Position numbers and translations under genes: made by a program
NCBI GenBank assembly: GCA_033182465.1
Contig: CP137318.1
Location: forward strand, 248,001-312,000
Length of the DNA: 64,000 nt
Source: Sanghuangporus weigelae
Lineage: Eukaryota > Basidiomycota > Agaricomycetes > Hymenochaetales > Hymenochaetaceae
Direction: 5' to 3'
Part shown: in pieces, positions 12,783 to 24,584 of the stretch
How positions within the stretch are numbered: position 1 is the first letter of the stretch
Layout: the number at the start of each line of letters is the position of its first letter
Notes under the pieces: model-generated
What the model was told of the DNA's origin: nothing
The model's database searches: none
Seen by the model: only the letters and a program-made list of their open reading frames with translations

Positions 12783-13241
12783 ATGACTCGCTTAACGCGC
12801 TTTGCGACGCTCGCAGGCGCTCTCTCGACGGCGTACGCGCTCGTGTGGCTCCAAATATTGCACGTACCGTTCTTAGACGCGTCCATCGAGGAGCAGCTTT
12901 TACCTGTCGTACGTGTCTGGTCCTGCTTTCATACGTGACCATGTATTCTGATACTACTATATTTTTCTGTTCCTTCGGCGAGCAGCTACCGTGGTGGTTA
13001 CTTGTGGCCTTCGGCGCGTACTCGTTGGCGTCTTTGGGCTGGGGACTGTACACGTTCAATGATGTGCCGGATGCGTATGAGGAACTTATGAAGGTGCGTT
13101 CTGGATATGTTCCTTGTACTATTACTTCTACAAATAACACCTGCTCTACTTCTGGACCTATACTGACGAACGGGCTTGATTTTGCAGGAGATCGCGGAGG
13201 CGAAGAACGATTTACGAGCCAAGGGCGTTGATGTCGACTGA
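12783..13241 (+). CDS. DPM3: dolichol-phosphate mannosyltransferase subunit 3
   Basis: Three exons, 12783-12908, 12986-13093 and 13188-13241, all phase 0, give a 95-aa protein, the usual size for DPM3. Residues about 5-30 (ATLAGALSTAYALVWLQ) and 43-65 (PWWLLVAFGAYSLASLGWG) form the two transmembrane helices. The tail (FNDVPDAYEELMKEIAEAKNDL) is the coiled, charged C-terminal segment by which DPM3 tethers the catalytic subunit DPM1 in the ER membrane. Known role of the family: dolichol-P-mannose synthesis for N-glycosylation, O-mannosylation and GPI anchors. The ATG at 12783 fits the family start; an in-frame ATG at 12708 would add 25 residues without resemblance. It converges with the CstF-64-like gene, with stop codons about 160 bp apart. 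Confidence 0.9.
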
Positions 13242-13403
13242 AGTTGACGGGCTCTTACTTCCATTGCTGCAGATTTGTTCTGTTGCCTGTCCTTGTTGTT
13301 ATTGATGCTATTTATCAAGCGTTTTGGAAGTTCCTTTCGGACGGGACGACCTCTGCGTAGGATGGCGCGCACATGCACGCTTCTCACACCGAAGTGATTG
13401 CGA

Positions 13404-14360
13404 CTACTCCTCCACCCCTCTCATTCCGCCGGCAATCCAAGTGTCGCGCGCTAATTTATCGTCAGTATCTTCTCTCTTCTCAAGGGACACATAATAGTAA
13501 TACAGGTAGAGTAAATACGCACAAGTTGTAAAGTAATCGCCCGTTCCTGCGGTGGCAGGCTACGTATCTGCTCAGGCGTCATCGCAATAACGCGCATGAT
13601 CATTTCCTGTCGTTGTCGTCATTTGAGTTGTTTATGGATGGATTTCAAAAAATAAGTAAATACGAGAGAGAAGGTCAATATAAACAAGTAAACGCACTCT
13701 CTGGTCGTCAGGTATGTTCCCAAACGCACCAAGGCCGGGAGGTGCACTCTGCTGCTGCTGGCCTCCATACTGCGTAGGATACGCCGCACTCCCGCTTCCT
13801 GCTGCTGCGGTGCCATTCTGCGTCTGCGCCTGCGCTTGTGGTGCTTGTGGAGGAGGATACCCGGGATACCCGCTCGGCGCGGAAGTACCTGACTGGTTTG
13901 GTTGTGCGGAGTAGGCATTTGGGACTGAAGGAGGCGGGGGAGTTGGCTGGTGCCCGTATGGCGGGACCTGCGTGATGTGTGCGGGGATCATTGGTACAGG
14001 CGGGGGAACTGGTGCAGGTACTTGTGCAGCGGTGTTAGGAACAGCCTGCCCTGCGTACGTCGCAAGTGTTTTCTGTACGAAATCCAGGAATGGTGCAATG
14101 TTTTCGGAAGTAGAAGTATATAAACACGAATACTATTGTAAGAACAGGACGTCGAAAAGAAAAGTAAAGAAAAGAAAACGCACCTGCAGCACCTCCAGAT
14201 TCAGAATCCCCATCTTCGCCATGAGCGGTACGAGCGCATACCCAATCGCCGGTTGAGCATTCAGAATCGCGCGTGCCTGCTCTGGAGTCGTCTTCTGTAA
14301 TTGCACAAGCAGCTCGAGGAGCTGGTCCTCTGGAAGGGACGGAGCCGGCGGGCTGGTCAT
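13404..14360 (-). CDS. CstF-64/Rna15-like protein without RRM (hinge plus C-terminal domain)
   Basis: Read on the minus strand: exon 1 14360-14184, exon 2 14072-13698, exon 3 13606-13523, then a short last exon of uncertain acceptor (stop at 13404 or about 13451). Residues 10-75 (EDQLLELLVQLQKTTPEQAR... GYALVPLMAKMGILNLEVLQ) match the CSTF2 hinge domain, which binds CstF-77/Rna14. A Pro/Gln/Gly-rich linker follows (PPYGHQPTPPPPS). The end (DDQREMIMRVIAMTPEQIR) is the CstF-64 C-terminal three-helix domain that contacts Pcf11. The expected N-terminal RRM is absent, and the 313-bp gap to the upstream gene has no room for one in an open frame. The family acts in mRNA 3'-end cleavage and polyadenylation. 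The true start could be in an undetected upstream exon, but none is seen. Confidence 0.8.
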
Positions 14361-14673
14361 TTCTACACCTACAAGTAAAGTTGACTCGAAGAGGCGAGCT
14401 TCAATATTGGTTTATGACAATGATAGTAACGGTAGTCGATGAGTTCAGTAGTCGCTATCGGGTTTTGCAGCACATCGACGCCAAAGTAAGAAAGAACCGC
14501 GTCGCGTGTCGGACGCGTCTCATGTCTGCTTGACTTGAGAAAATATTCGAATTATACAAGTCCGAATCTAACCAAACCACGATAACGATACAGGAAAACT
14601 GAATCAAAACACTGGACAAATGCACAACGCGAAAAAACCCATTCAAATGCCAATTATACACAAGAAGGCGCGA
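14361..14673. other. intergenic, SMC4 3' end to CstF-like 5' end
   Basis: 313 bp between two minus-strand genes. It must contain the SMC4 terminator and the promoter of the CstF-64-like gene. No open RRM-encoding exon is found here. Confidence 0.5.
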
Positions 14674-17600
14674 TCACGCCTTTATCGTCGACGCAGCACT
14701 TATAGGCATGACCGATACCGATGTGGACATGGTCGCAGTCAACGGCATTCCTCCCGGAGCCTGAGAGGGCGTTGGTTCTCGTCTTTGGCCAAGTGGCACG
14801 GCGTTTAACGCATGATTATTGATTGAGATACCTGCAAACATGGTGAGTTCTAGACGGCAAAAGAAGCTGGATTAGACTTACTCCTGGTCGCGTTTGACGT
14901 CTTGTAAATACCGATGAGTCGATGACTTAGCTCGAACATGTCGTTCCGAAGGGAGATGATAATGAACTGCGCGTTCTTCGTTCGGTCTTTGATGTAGTTC
15001 GCAACGATTGAGACATTTCGGAAGTCTAGAGCCGCATCAATCTCGTCCATGAAGTACAAAGGCGTAGGCTGAACAAAAAGTTAGAACAAGTCCGACAATA
15101 TGAGTCGCTGATGCCTCACCTTGAAGACGTGTAAGGCAAAGACAAGAGCCAAAGAACTCAGAGTCTAAGATCGAATCTAATTTAGTATTACAGGCATCCA
15201 AGACAGCCCGAGACGAACCTTCTCTCCGCCAGACAGATTCGAGATATTCTTCCAGCTCTTTTTCGGCGGCATGACCGAGAAGATGATACCTTCCGAGAAA
15301 GGATCCATGCTATCAACAAGCTCAAGCTCTGCATTCCCGCCGAGCGTGATCATCTTCATCCCTCCGTCAACACCTTCCTAACACCTGTATAACAATAGAC
15401 GGTGCGTACCTGATACATCTCCTTCAGCTTCGCGGAAATCGCACTGAAGCCCGTCATGAATTCGTCGAGTCGTTGCTTCCTCAGACCATCGTATTTGGCC
15501 TTCGCCGCGTCTCGTTGACTAGTCACTTCCTCAAGATCCTTCGCACGATTCAAGAATTCTTGTTCCCGTTTGCGATACTCTTTCAGTACCGCAAGGTTAG
15601 GACTTGAGTTCTTGATTTGTTCTGGAGAAGGATCAATACCAACGAACATCATGCGGAGGAACAATGAAACAACACACCATCCAAAAGCGAAACGTCGGCC
15701 AACAGTTCTTTCTTCTTGAATCGAGACAGCTCTTCGACCGAGTAGATATGTAGCTCATACGATGGTGTTCGTGCTCGCTTCCTCGGAGGAGGAATAGTCA
15801 CTTCCGTGGGCTCAGGCTTGACGACTTTCTCGCCTTCCTGGTCTTCTGACATTGGTTCTTCAGATGCCCTCGCCGAGGCTGGTTCACCTTGAGCCGGTTC
15901 AACGACTTCGTGTTCATCCTCGTCCTCGTCTTCCTCGCTACATCCGGAAAATGTTCAGTATCGGGTACTAATAGGAGTGCCATTACTTACTCGACTTCCT
16001 CAAGCTTGAGCTTATCGTGCTCAGTACGATAGTGATCGATCGCCTTCTCGTTCTCTTGTGCCTCCTTCCTCGCATCGTTGAGATGTTGCTTTATCTCCAT
16101 CTAAGAGACCGCGGTTTAGCATTGTACATACTGCTTCCGTGACACGAGATTGCCTACCTCTCTCTGCCTAAATTGTTGGATTTGTTCTGTCTTTTCGTCC
16201 AGTTCCGCTTTCAAGCTCTCGAGATCGTCCTTCGCGTTATCGGCCGCAGCCTGCGCTTTATCGACCTTTGACTGAGTCTCAGTGACGAACTCGTTAACTT
16301 CCTTGAGTTTTGCATTGAGTTCTTCAAGTTCTTGATCAACCTCTTGAAGTGCAGCTGCGTGCGTCTCGATAGTCTTCGCAAAGCGTACTGAATCCTTCTC
16401 CGCCTTAGCCTTATTCACCTCTGCCCTCGTGATCTCGTCCATAGCCAGGTTGATATGCAGCTTGATGCCATCGACCTTCGACTTCTGAGACAAAAGTTTC
16501 GAACCACCGATCTCAAGGATCTTCTTCTCTAAATCCTGGATAGCTTTTTCGACAACACCCGACTTTTTCTTCAACGCTTCGAGCTCCGCATCAGCGGAAG
16601 TGATCTCCTTGTCTAGAATTGCGATCCGCGCGAGGTCGCCTTCGTCTGGCTTATTCTTCGACCTACAGAAGATTAGCAAGACTACTATCGCGAGAGATGA
16701 ACCGGCTTACTTCAATTCACGTACACGCTTTTCAGCCTCCACGACCCTCTTTATTCCGGTCTGAATATCAAGATCGATCTTCTGCAAGGACATGTCCACC
16801 TCTGGGACCTTTCTAGTCAAAGCGTCTATGGAAGCTTCGAATTCTCTCAGTTGGGCCAGGGCCACTTCCAGCTTGCCAGCCGCATCTTCACTCTCCTGCT
16901 CGTACTTCCTTAGCGTCTCGGGTGACACAGCATCGGCAGCCAGCTTCGAACTCATCGCACCACGCGCGACATGAGTGCCACCGCCAGACATCGTGCCCGA
17001 AGTATCAATGAGCTGGCCAGTGAGAGTAACCACACGCCAACGCCTTTGACCGTATGCGATTCGGTTCGCCTGCTCAAGGTCATTTGCGACGAGAGTATTT
17101 CCGACGGCTTTAAAGAACGCCGGAGCAAAGCGAGGTTCTTTCGGCTGAATGAGGTCCATGAGCCGAGGAACATTCTCTGGCGTCGGAATCTTCTCAAGAC
17201 CATTGGTTTGCGACAACTTCTCCAGGACGATGAAGGAAGCACGCCCCAAGTTCTGCTTGCGTAGGTACTCGATGCACGCTTGACCTTGATCCACGGTATC
17301 GACAATGAGATTGTTCAAAGCTGGGCATGCAGTTGAGATAGCAACGTCATATTTCTCAGAAATGGTACCAAGAGATCCTAGACGGCCCTAAAAAGATGGT
17401 CAGTTCATGTGGAACTGAAATATATATATAAATAAACATACGTGGAAGCCTGAAATACGTCCACTGTTCTTCAATCTCATCAGGCCATCAAGGACTCGAT
17501 TTTGTGACGTGCTAGCAACTTGGGATGCCTTTGCTTCATCAGCTTTCTGACGGGCAGAGGTAGCTTTGGCGCGAAGATCGCTGATACTCTTTTGCAAATC

Positions 17601-20353
17601 CTAAAAAAACATAGAAAGTTCGGACTAATTGTCGAACTGCTTGATTATTGATGCGTACCTGTATCCTTTTCTCGTCGGCCTTCAGCTCCTTCTGGAGTTG
17701 ACTCTTTCCAATACGGAGCTCTTCCTTCTCTGTTTCCTGTCAATCCAGTATCAGCTCCATCGATCTCGTATTTCGTCTTCAAGTTGAATTGGCTTACTTT
17801 TGCAACGTGGTCGTTCTGCAGCTGCTCCAGGGCCTCCTGTGCCTCCTTACGAGCGTTCGTCACAGCTTCAGCCTTCTTCGTAAGTGTGTCGCGCTCACTG
17901 ACGGCGACATCTTTTTCCGCTTGCTTCGCATTGATCTGAGCGGTCCACGGTTGCAATTCTCTCTGCTTTACTTCAATCTGATCATGGAAGACTTGTGTCT
18001 TATCTGCATATGTATTGCGTTACCATATGCAATAATCATCGAGCACATTTTAAACCCACCTTTGAGACTATCGCGAATACGCTCAAGGACCTTCTCTTCC
18101 TGAGTAAGTGATTCTTCAAGCTCTGTGAGCTTCTCCTTTTCTTTGACCATCTTTTCTGCATTCGTATCAATGAAACGAAGCGCTTCGTCCCTCGATTTTT
18201 CATCCTTTAAAGTATTCATCATCAATAAGTGTGGCTGAAAAGGATAATAAATGAGACATACTTCTTTGAGGGATTTCTTGAGCTTGGTAGCTTTGGTATT
18301 CGCATGCTTCTTTCTCTCCTCCAGATTGACTTGTTGTTTCTCATATATGGCAAGGTTCTTCGCGGCCTCGATAGCGGCTGCTTTCACTTCCTCGTATGTC
18401 TTCACACGATCCTCGTAGTTCTCTTCTAATAACTGACAATGAGCAATGTCATCCTTGTTGCGTTCGGTCTCTTCGGCGAGCTCGACCTCCAGGCTTTCCT
18501 AGAATCATGGGCTTAGTGACTGATCCATGTTCGCATTTAGGGACTTACGATAGTCTCGGCGTACTGCTGATCAGCTTCAAGGCACTTCCAGAGGTACCAC
18601 TGGTATAAGCGCGACTGCGCACGAACATATTCATTTTGGAGGCGAAGAAATTCTTCGGCTTCACGCTTTTTCTCTTCCAGAGCACTCTTCTCGCGTTCGA
18701 CGATTCTCAGACGGTTGAGCTTCTCCGAACGAGCATCACCGAGATTGTCAAGTTCAGTTAACGCTTCTTCGATTGGCTGCTTATACCGGTCGGTTCCGAT
18801 GATGTCCTCAAGATATTCCAGCAGACCATCTTCATGTTCGTTTTGTGCCTTTGGCTTCATCTGTGCAATGCTTTCCACTTCGCCTTGGAGGATAAGGAAA
18901 CGTTTGTGGTCAAGATCTATTCCCCGACCCTTGAGAAGAGTCGTCACTTCTGTGAAGCTGCTCAAGCGTCCGTTGATAGTATACTTGCTCGCATTGCTCT
19001 TGTAAGCATGGCGAGCTACAACGATCTGAGAGTTGGGAATGACTTCAAAAGCATCCGGCCCAGGCTGTGGGATGATTTAGCGAATAATCTTTGTAGAATG
19101 CAGACAGACCAAACGCACCAAGTCGATGATCTCTCGAAAATGAACCTCAACAGAGCATTCGTCAAGATCGGGATAGTTGGCCGAGTTGTGAATAAGCTCT
19201 GACAATTTGCCTTGTCTCATCTTGGAGGCACGGTATCCAAACACGAAGAGAAGTGCATCAATTGTATTAGACTTTCCAGAGCCATTAGGCCCGACGATAG
19301 CTGAAAAAGACTGTAATCCCTGTCGGCGATGCTGTCACTATAAGAGCAGAATATGCAAACCTTATGGAATGGTCCAATGACCTGGCGGCCGGCGTAGCTC
19401 TTGAAATTGACCAGAACCATCTTATGGATGACAAGCCGCGATTTAGGTCCCTGTGGTTCCTCTGGTATAGTAGGAGGTGGCACAACAGATGCGCGAGGTT
19501 TCGGCTTAGCGGTAATGGGGTGGTCGTCAAGCAAGGACTGCTCTGGCTCGTCATCTGATTCTTCGTCGGGTTTCTTCACTGTGATGACTTCGCTCTCAGC
19601 GCCAGGCGACTTGTCTTTCACTCGAGATGGACGAGGCGTAGGCTGGTCAATAGCGTCGTAAAGTGGCAAACTATCCTCGTCCTCTTCACCAATTGTCTCT
19701 TCTCGTTTCACAGCAACCTTCTTGGGTAGTGCGGTAGATACTCGTGAAGCAGGCTTCCGCGCTCTACCTGTAGATGATGCACGCGAAGGTGGCTTCGAAG
19801 AGCGACCTTTGCGCTTCGGTTTCTCTTCCTCAAAAGACTCATCACTCGCATCCTGTTGCACTGGTGAATCGTCATCATCGTCATCGACGACAACGCGTCC
19901 AACGCGTCTGGCTTTCGTGGAACGAGCCGCGGTGTGCTTAGATGTTGCTCTTGCGTCCTTTGATGTAGATGCCTTTGCTCCATCCTCTTCCACTTCAGCA
20001 TCGCTTTCCTGCTCTGGAGAGCTTGTCTTTGTCCTCTTCGGAGGTGATGGCGCGTCCTCAGGCTCCGCCGCAATATCATCCTCATTTTCCTCGTCAACAG
20101 GCGCGGGGGCTTTACGACTCGCAGCAATGAACTTGCCGGCTGAAGTTGACGCCTGACGCGACGCTGGCTTTCGCACTCTCGAGCTACGCTTCTCTAGCGA
20201 ATCATCTTCATCCTCCTCGTATAACGGCTGTTCTGGTTCGGCGCGTTTGCGCTTAGATGCAGAGACTTTCCGCGTCGTCGTTGACGGCTCAACTGACGAC
20301 GCTCGCGACTCTGGCTGCATTGAGGCCTTTCGTGTCGCGCGCCTCGGCGGCAT
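14674..20353 (-). CDS. SMC4: condensin subunit SMC4
   Basis: A multi-exon minus-strand gene with ATG at 20353 and TGA at 14674-14676. The first ~300 residues are a charged, low-complexity extension (MPPRRATRKAS...). Then comes the SMC4 ATPase head: RLVIHKMVLVNFKSYAGRQV and, after an intron, Walker A GPNGSGKS at 19269-19292. YKSNASKYTINGR and GRGIDLDHKRFLILQGEVE follow, then long coiled coil. The hinge lies at about 17300-16950 (RKQNLGRASFIVLEK, GQLIDTSGTMSGGGTH). The second coil leads to the signature NLSGGEK (about 15220-15245) and Walker B/D-loop YFMDEIDAALD (about 15059-15020). The last exon starts after the intron near 14880-14840 and adds a short tail. Known role: the SMC2-SMC4 heterodimer drives mitotic chromosome compaction. 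All hallmark motifs are present, so the gene looks functional. Exon edges between 15 and 19 kb are not all fixed. Confidence 0.93.
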
Positions 20354-20814
20354 TTCCGTGTTTCCGTACTGTTGTGGGTTTGTTGTTTTGACTCAGTGAT
20401 AGCACAGCTGGGGTGGTTCGAACGCGACACGCGCGCGTCACGACGCGTCCCAAACCCAACTTACGCATAAGGTTATCAATTCCCACAGCCACTTACACCA
20501 TAATTATCTACTTTTCGCGCGGGAGGCAAAATGAAAAAACGTAGATTGAGCAAAGCGAAAGATAAGATACTGGGGCAGGGTATGCTACACGAGCCTGGAT
20601 GGAGTGTATGCACGATCAGAAGAAGTTACAGGCGAGAGAAAGATGGTATGGATCCCTCCAAGACAAGTTCCACTATTAAGAGAAGGTATCATGCTGAAAA
20701 ACGATATAGAGAGAAACGATTCCAATAAATTAGGATTGCAAAGACAGAAACGAGTTGCGGAAGATAAAGATGAAGGATGAAAGACAAGAAAAGTTGACTC
20801 TTTGGTATATCGAA
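20354..20814. other. intergenic, acetyltransferase 3' end to SMC4 5' end
   Basis: 461 bp containing the SMC4 promoter region. MluI-like words (ACGCGT and ACGCGC) occur at about 20428-20448. ACGCGT is the MBF cell-cycle box in fungi, which would suit an S-phase/mitotic gene, but this is only a short motif. No gene is seen. Confidence 0.35.
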
Positions 20815-21973
20815 TTACCAGTGCCCGAGATCGACCTTCGCACGATCAAAACCTAGCTCCAGCCAGTTCTCTACATGCTTGTATTGAGACTGTGTCCCGG
20901 ATTCAAGACCAACGAAGCCGACGCGATTGTAAACCTTGGCTGCTGCATTATCATGCCCGACATACAGGACAATGAAATTTTTCTGGCTATTCCTAAAGAG
21001 ACTAGAAATCAAAACGTCAGGTCCCTGTTAAACGAGTAGAGTAAATAGATTCGACTTACTGATCACAGACTTTGCGCACGAGACAAAATGCATAGCCACG
21101 CTTGCGCCATTCTGGCGGTGTATAGACCTTCGTGATTGCAGTAACCGTATCATTTGCACGGGTTAAGCAGACGATGCAAGCTATCGACGAGCCTCGGCTG
21201 TGGTGAACCTCGAGGACCCAGGCTTGACGCTCTCGTATCATCTTGCTCGCCTCCTTGAGGGATCCATCGATATCCAAAACGAAAGGAGGCTGAATATCCA
21301 AGCAACCAGTTGGTACACAGCTTCTGATTATCGGCAACGAAGAGTTACATACCGAGTCTTCAGCAAATCCATGGCATAACCGAGCGACTTGCTCAGTATC
21401 ACCGTCTTTTGCTAGTCGCATGGTGACCTTGGGATCAGTCGAGGGAGCACGAGCCAGTGTCCTTGCAGTACAGAATGAAAACTTCGCTGCATAATACGGC
21501 TCATTTACGATTCCAATACGAGTTGCTTCAGAAAAGTAACGCGCGAAGCACTGAGCGACGGGTTCCACGGCGAAGATCGAGTAAACTCGACGGGAGGATA
21601 CCGTCTTCTGGAGCTCGCGTACAATGTTCCTTATGCGAACCTCAAGGTAGTCATCGCTGAGGTCCTCTTCGAACCTGGTTCCATAAATAAAGATCGGATA
21701 TTTTCCGATGACCCCATACGTGCATGCAAGAACGAAGTCAACCGTAGTATCCTCATTTCCCCGAGAATTTGCGCGCGTTGTCGAGCATACGATCCAGAAC
21801 TCGTCGCTCTGTAGTGGATGTCCTTGAGCTTCGGTCTGCCGGTATTTCTCGATCTTTGCGAGAATGATATTTGAGCGCGGATCGCGTCTCATGAGTTCGA
21901 TAACATTAACGGGGATCCTAAGAGATGAGCGATATGTCATCGTAGTAATGCTTCCATCGGTACGAACAGGCAT
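20815..21973 (-). CDS. GNAT-like N-acetyltransferase, uncharacterised fungal family
   Basis: Minus strand, ATG 21973, TAA 20815-20817. Donor GTAAGT at 21059 and acceptor TTTCTAG before 21001 join ...RKVCD to HLFRNSQ. A second likely intron of 63 nt (about 21350-21290, GTATGT...TTCAG) is in frame and stop-free, so the ORF reads through it. The C-terminal half looks like a GNAT fold: VYTPPEWRKRGYAFCLVRKVCD resembles the acetyl-CoA-binding loop (V-T-P-x-x-R-x-x-G-x-A), and VLYVGHDNAAAKVYNRVGF the terminal N-x-A-x-x-x-Y-x-x-x-G-F motif. Length is about 340-360 aa, consistent with fungal two-domain GNAT proteins. The substrate is unknown. Confidence 0.75.
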
Positions 21974-24584
21974 ATTTCCAGATAGATAGGGGAAAGTAAA
22001 GCGCAGGCAAACGTCTGAGGCAGTTAGTGCGGAGAAGTGAGTAGCAAAAGAGTCATCCTGGAGCTCTTAAATAGGGGAAGGATTGAGAGAGCACGGCCTC
22101 CACATAAGAGCAAGTAGGTGTTTTCCATTTTGCTTCCGCCCTCCGTAGTGGCACATCATTGCTGTACCGATATTCAGTTTACAAGGAGCTGGGCCTCTTG
22201 AGAAGGGACCAGCGCAAGTGACTCAACAGCGCAGATGGTCTTGAAACAGCTTTCCGTTCATGAACACTCGCTGAGGGGCTCAGGCGCCTACTGTATGCGG
22301 TAACCTGCCTCCGGGCGTCTATTTTTCATCACCATTTCATCACTTAGCCGAATCGCCGTTGCTCTGCTGATCGGATGGTCAAAGCTGGTCCTAATGACAG
22401 CTTTCGCTTCCTAGGACACAGATCAATTAAGTTTTTTTCGGTGGTGAGATCGGAGAGGTGCATCCGAAAACGGCTAAAACAAGAGTAAATAGACAAGACA
22501 AACCGGCGGAAATGCCATAGTGGCGGTGCTGATGAACCGAGTGCCTGAAGTATCACCAGTTTAGATTTAACCTACATCTGATCTGAGCGGGAAGCGAGTG
22601 ACGACATATATGGGACAACAACGTACTTGTTATGTGCTTCTATGCGTGCGCTCATGTGTTCTTTCGGAGCACTTGAGTCAGCGTTTACTGCTCTGGACGA
22701 GTCCAGGCGGACATCTGGAGCCTCACGGCCCAGTGACTGTACTGTACTGTACTGCACTGTAGCACGAATTTTCCGATCTGATGCTTCGAAATGAGCCCGT
22801 TTCTCCATTTATGGCGAAACAAGCAACTTCGCCGGAAAACGTGCAGACGGAAAGCACTAGTACCATCTTCAACGTATAAGATCGTTGAGAACGTTTCGCG
22901 CGGCTGACGAGTCAGTGATAATAAACAAAAAGCCGATATCAAAGATAGACTCCACCTATATTGAGTCAGGTTCAAGGCCGGCCTAGTAGCGAAATGGATG
23001 GCCGTAACAGACAGGTGGTTGGTTTTCGTCCAAATGCGTCGGGTATTGATGCCTCGTGGCCGAAATCGGGCCGTAAGCTTCGGAACTGCGGAAGCAAGGT
23101 ACTGGCAAAAGCAAATGAGAACTATAGTCATATTGAGTTCTGAACTATCGGATTCGTGGACGAAGAACGAACGTGAACGTATCAATACACTCGAATCCAT
23201 AAGAATTATCAGCTACATGGACTCCCGTTTTCGACTAGCGGCGAGAACATATAAGTTTGATGATCCGTACCGATCTCTCATCCGTCGAATAGGCGAAGTC
23301 CATTTGGTCAGCAACCAGTGGCAAATAATCATTCCAAGCTGATGACATACCTGAATGCGGCAATGCCGGGACTGAACCAGCTCCATGATTCTCTGGTTCC
23401 AATGCGATGTCAGTTCAATACAAAGATAGAATAATGAGTCACCGCACTAAGACTTGTGCGAAGCATAATTGAATGGCGATACTAGCAGGGGGGGTGCACA
23501 GTTAGGAGGGAGCCCGGTAACAAGATCAGCTCTCTGCTCGACATATTACACAGCAGGCGTCATGTTCCTTTCTCTCCGGAGCACGAAATGTAATCCAAAA
23601 CCGAAGAAGGCTTTGTTCTCTTGAATGGTCTATTTGTCGACGTTCGTCACGTTTTTGGAATTGTCAAAGTCAAGTAATGATAGGTCCTTGCCCTACGCCT
23701 CACGCTTCTGACCTTGGACCAATGCTTCAGGTCATTGCAGGCATGTATTTCAGAAGACTGCAGTCGGGGATTGCGGGTTTTATGACTAGTTCCAATAATT
23801 ATGACGACTAATCCTAACAGGAAACGAAGTCAGCGATGGATTTGATAAGATGGTAGATTGTGTGCCCCACCACCAGAAGAGGTTCAATCCCATTACAAGT
23901 TAGCGTAAGTTTGCTCTCTGTAGACAATGCGATACATAATACGATGAGTACAGTCCGTCCCAGGCCGTATGTTCCATTGCCTGTTTTCCTGTACGGATAA
24001 ATCGGTCTTTAGGGTTCATTGGATACATCCGGTACTTAGGACCTGAGGTCCGCCACAGCGACGGCCCATGAGTCGGAGAACGGAGAACGCTCGATTCAGT
24101 ATCATTTCAGTAGTAAGAAAGAATCAGCAAGCTTGAATGCTTACTGTTTGCTGGTCGGTCAAGGTAATCGGGAAGCCGAATTAATATCCGTCTTGATCAG
24201 ATAGGCATTGCAATGAACTTGCCACCGCCAAGCCTGTATAGGAAGAGAATGCTATGCCACAAATGAATCCTCAGGACAGCGTTCCAAAGTCCCAAGCCAG
24301 TACAACGCCTCAAAGAGTGTACCAGCATTACAAGCATTCAAGTTCTAAGTGGAAGAGGACTTTCTGCTATTACACTCACAAAGCAGTGCGTGAAAATTTC
24401 ACTTCTTGCATTATAATCCCTAGGGCGCTGGAAAGCAAAGACGGATAATTCGCCAATTTCCTAGCTTTCAATGTTTCGCTACGTGATCATGGTGGTTCGA
24501 GGCGAAGTTGCGTCCGAATTCGACGACGCGTCTCCTCAATTCCCTTTCTTTCACACTGACCTCCATCAGTCACACTCAAAGGCA
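21974..24584. other. 2.6-kb intergenic region without recognisable gene
   Basis: Only short overlapping frames on both strands, none with family resemblance or a convincing exon chain. Near 22736-22760 there is a small TACTG microsatellite (four to five units). No tRNA is recognised; a GGTTCAATCCC B-box-like word at about 23882 lacks an A box and cloverleaf. It includes the divergent promoters of the acetyltransferase (-) and the Pop3-like gene (+). Confidence 0.45.

Noticed and set aside
19722-20156. 144-aa plus-strand frame opposite SMC4
   Set aside because: Antisense shadow of the low-complexity SMC4 N-terminus.
22685-23200. 171-aa minus-strand frame in the large intergenic gap
   Set aside because: No recognisable domain, overlapping frames on both strands, poor start context; treated as chance.
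23870-23910. Possible tRNA (GGTTCAATCCC B-box-like word)
   Set aside because: No matching A box, acceptor stem or cloverleaf could be formed.
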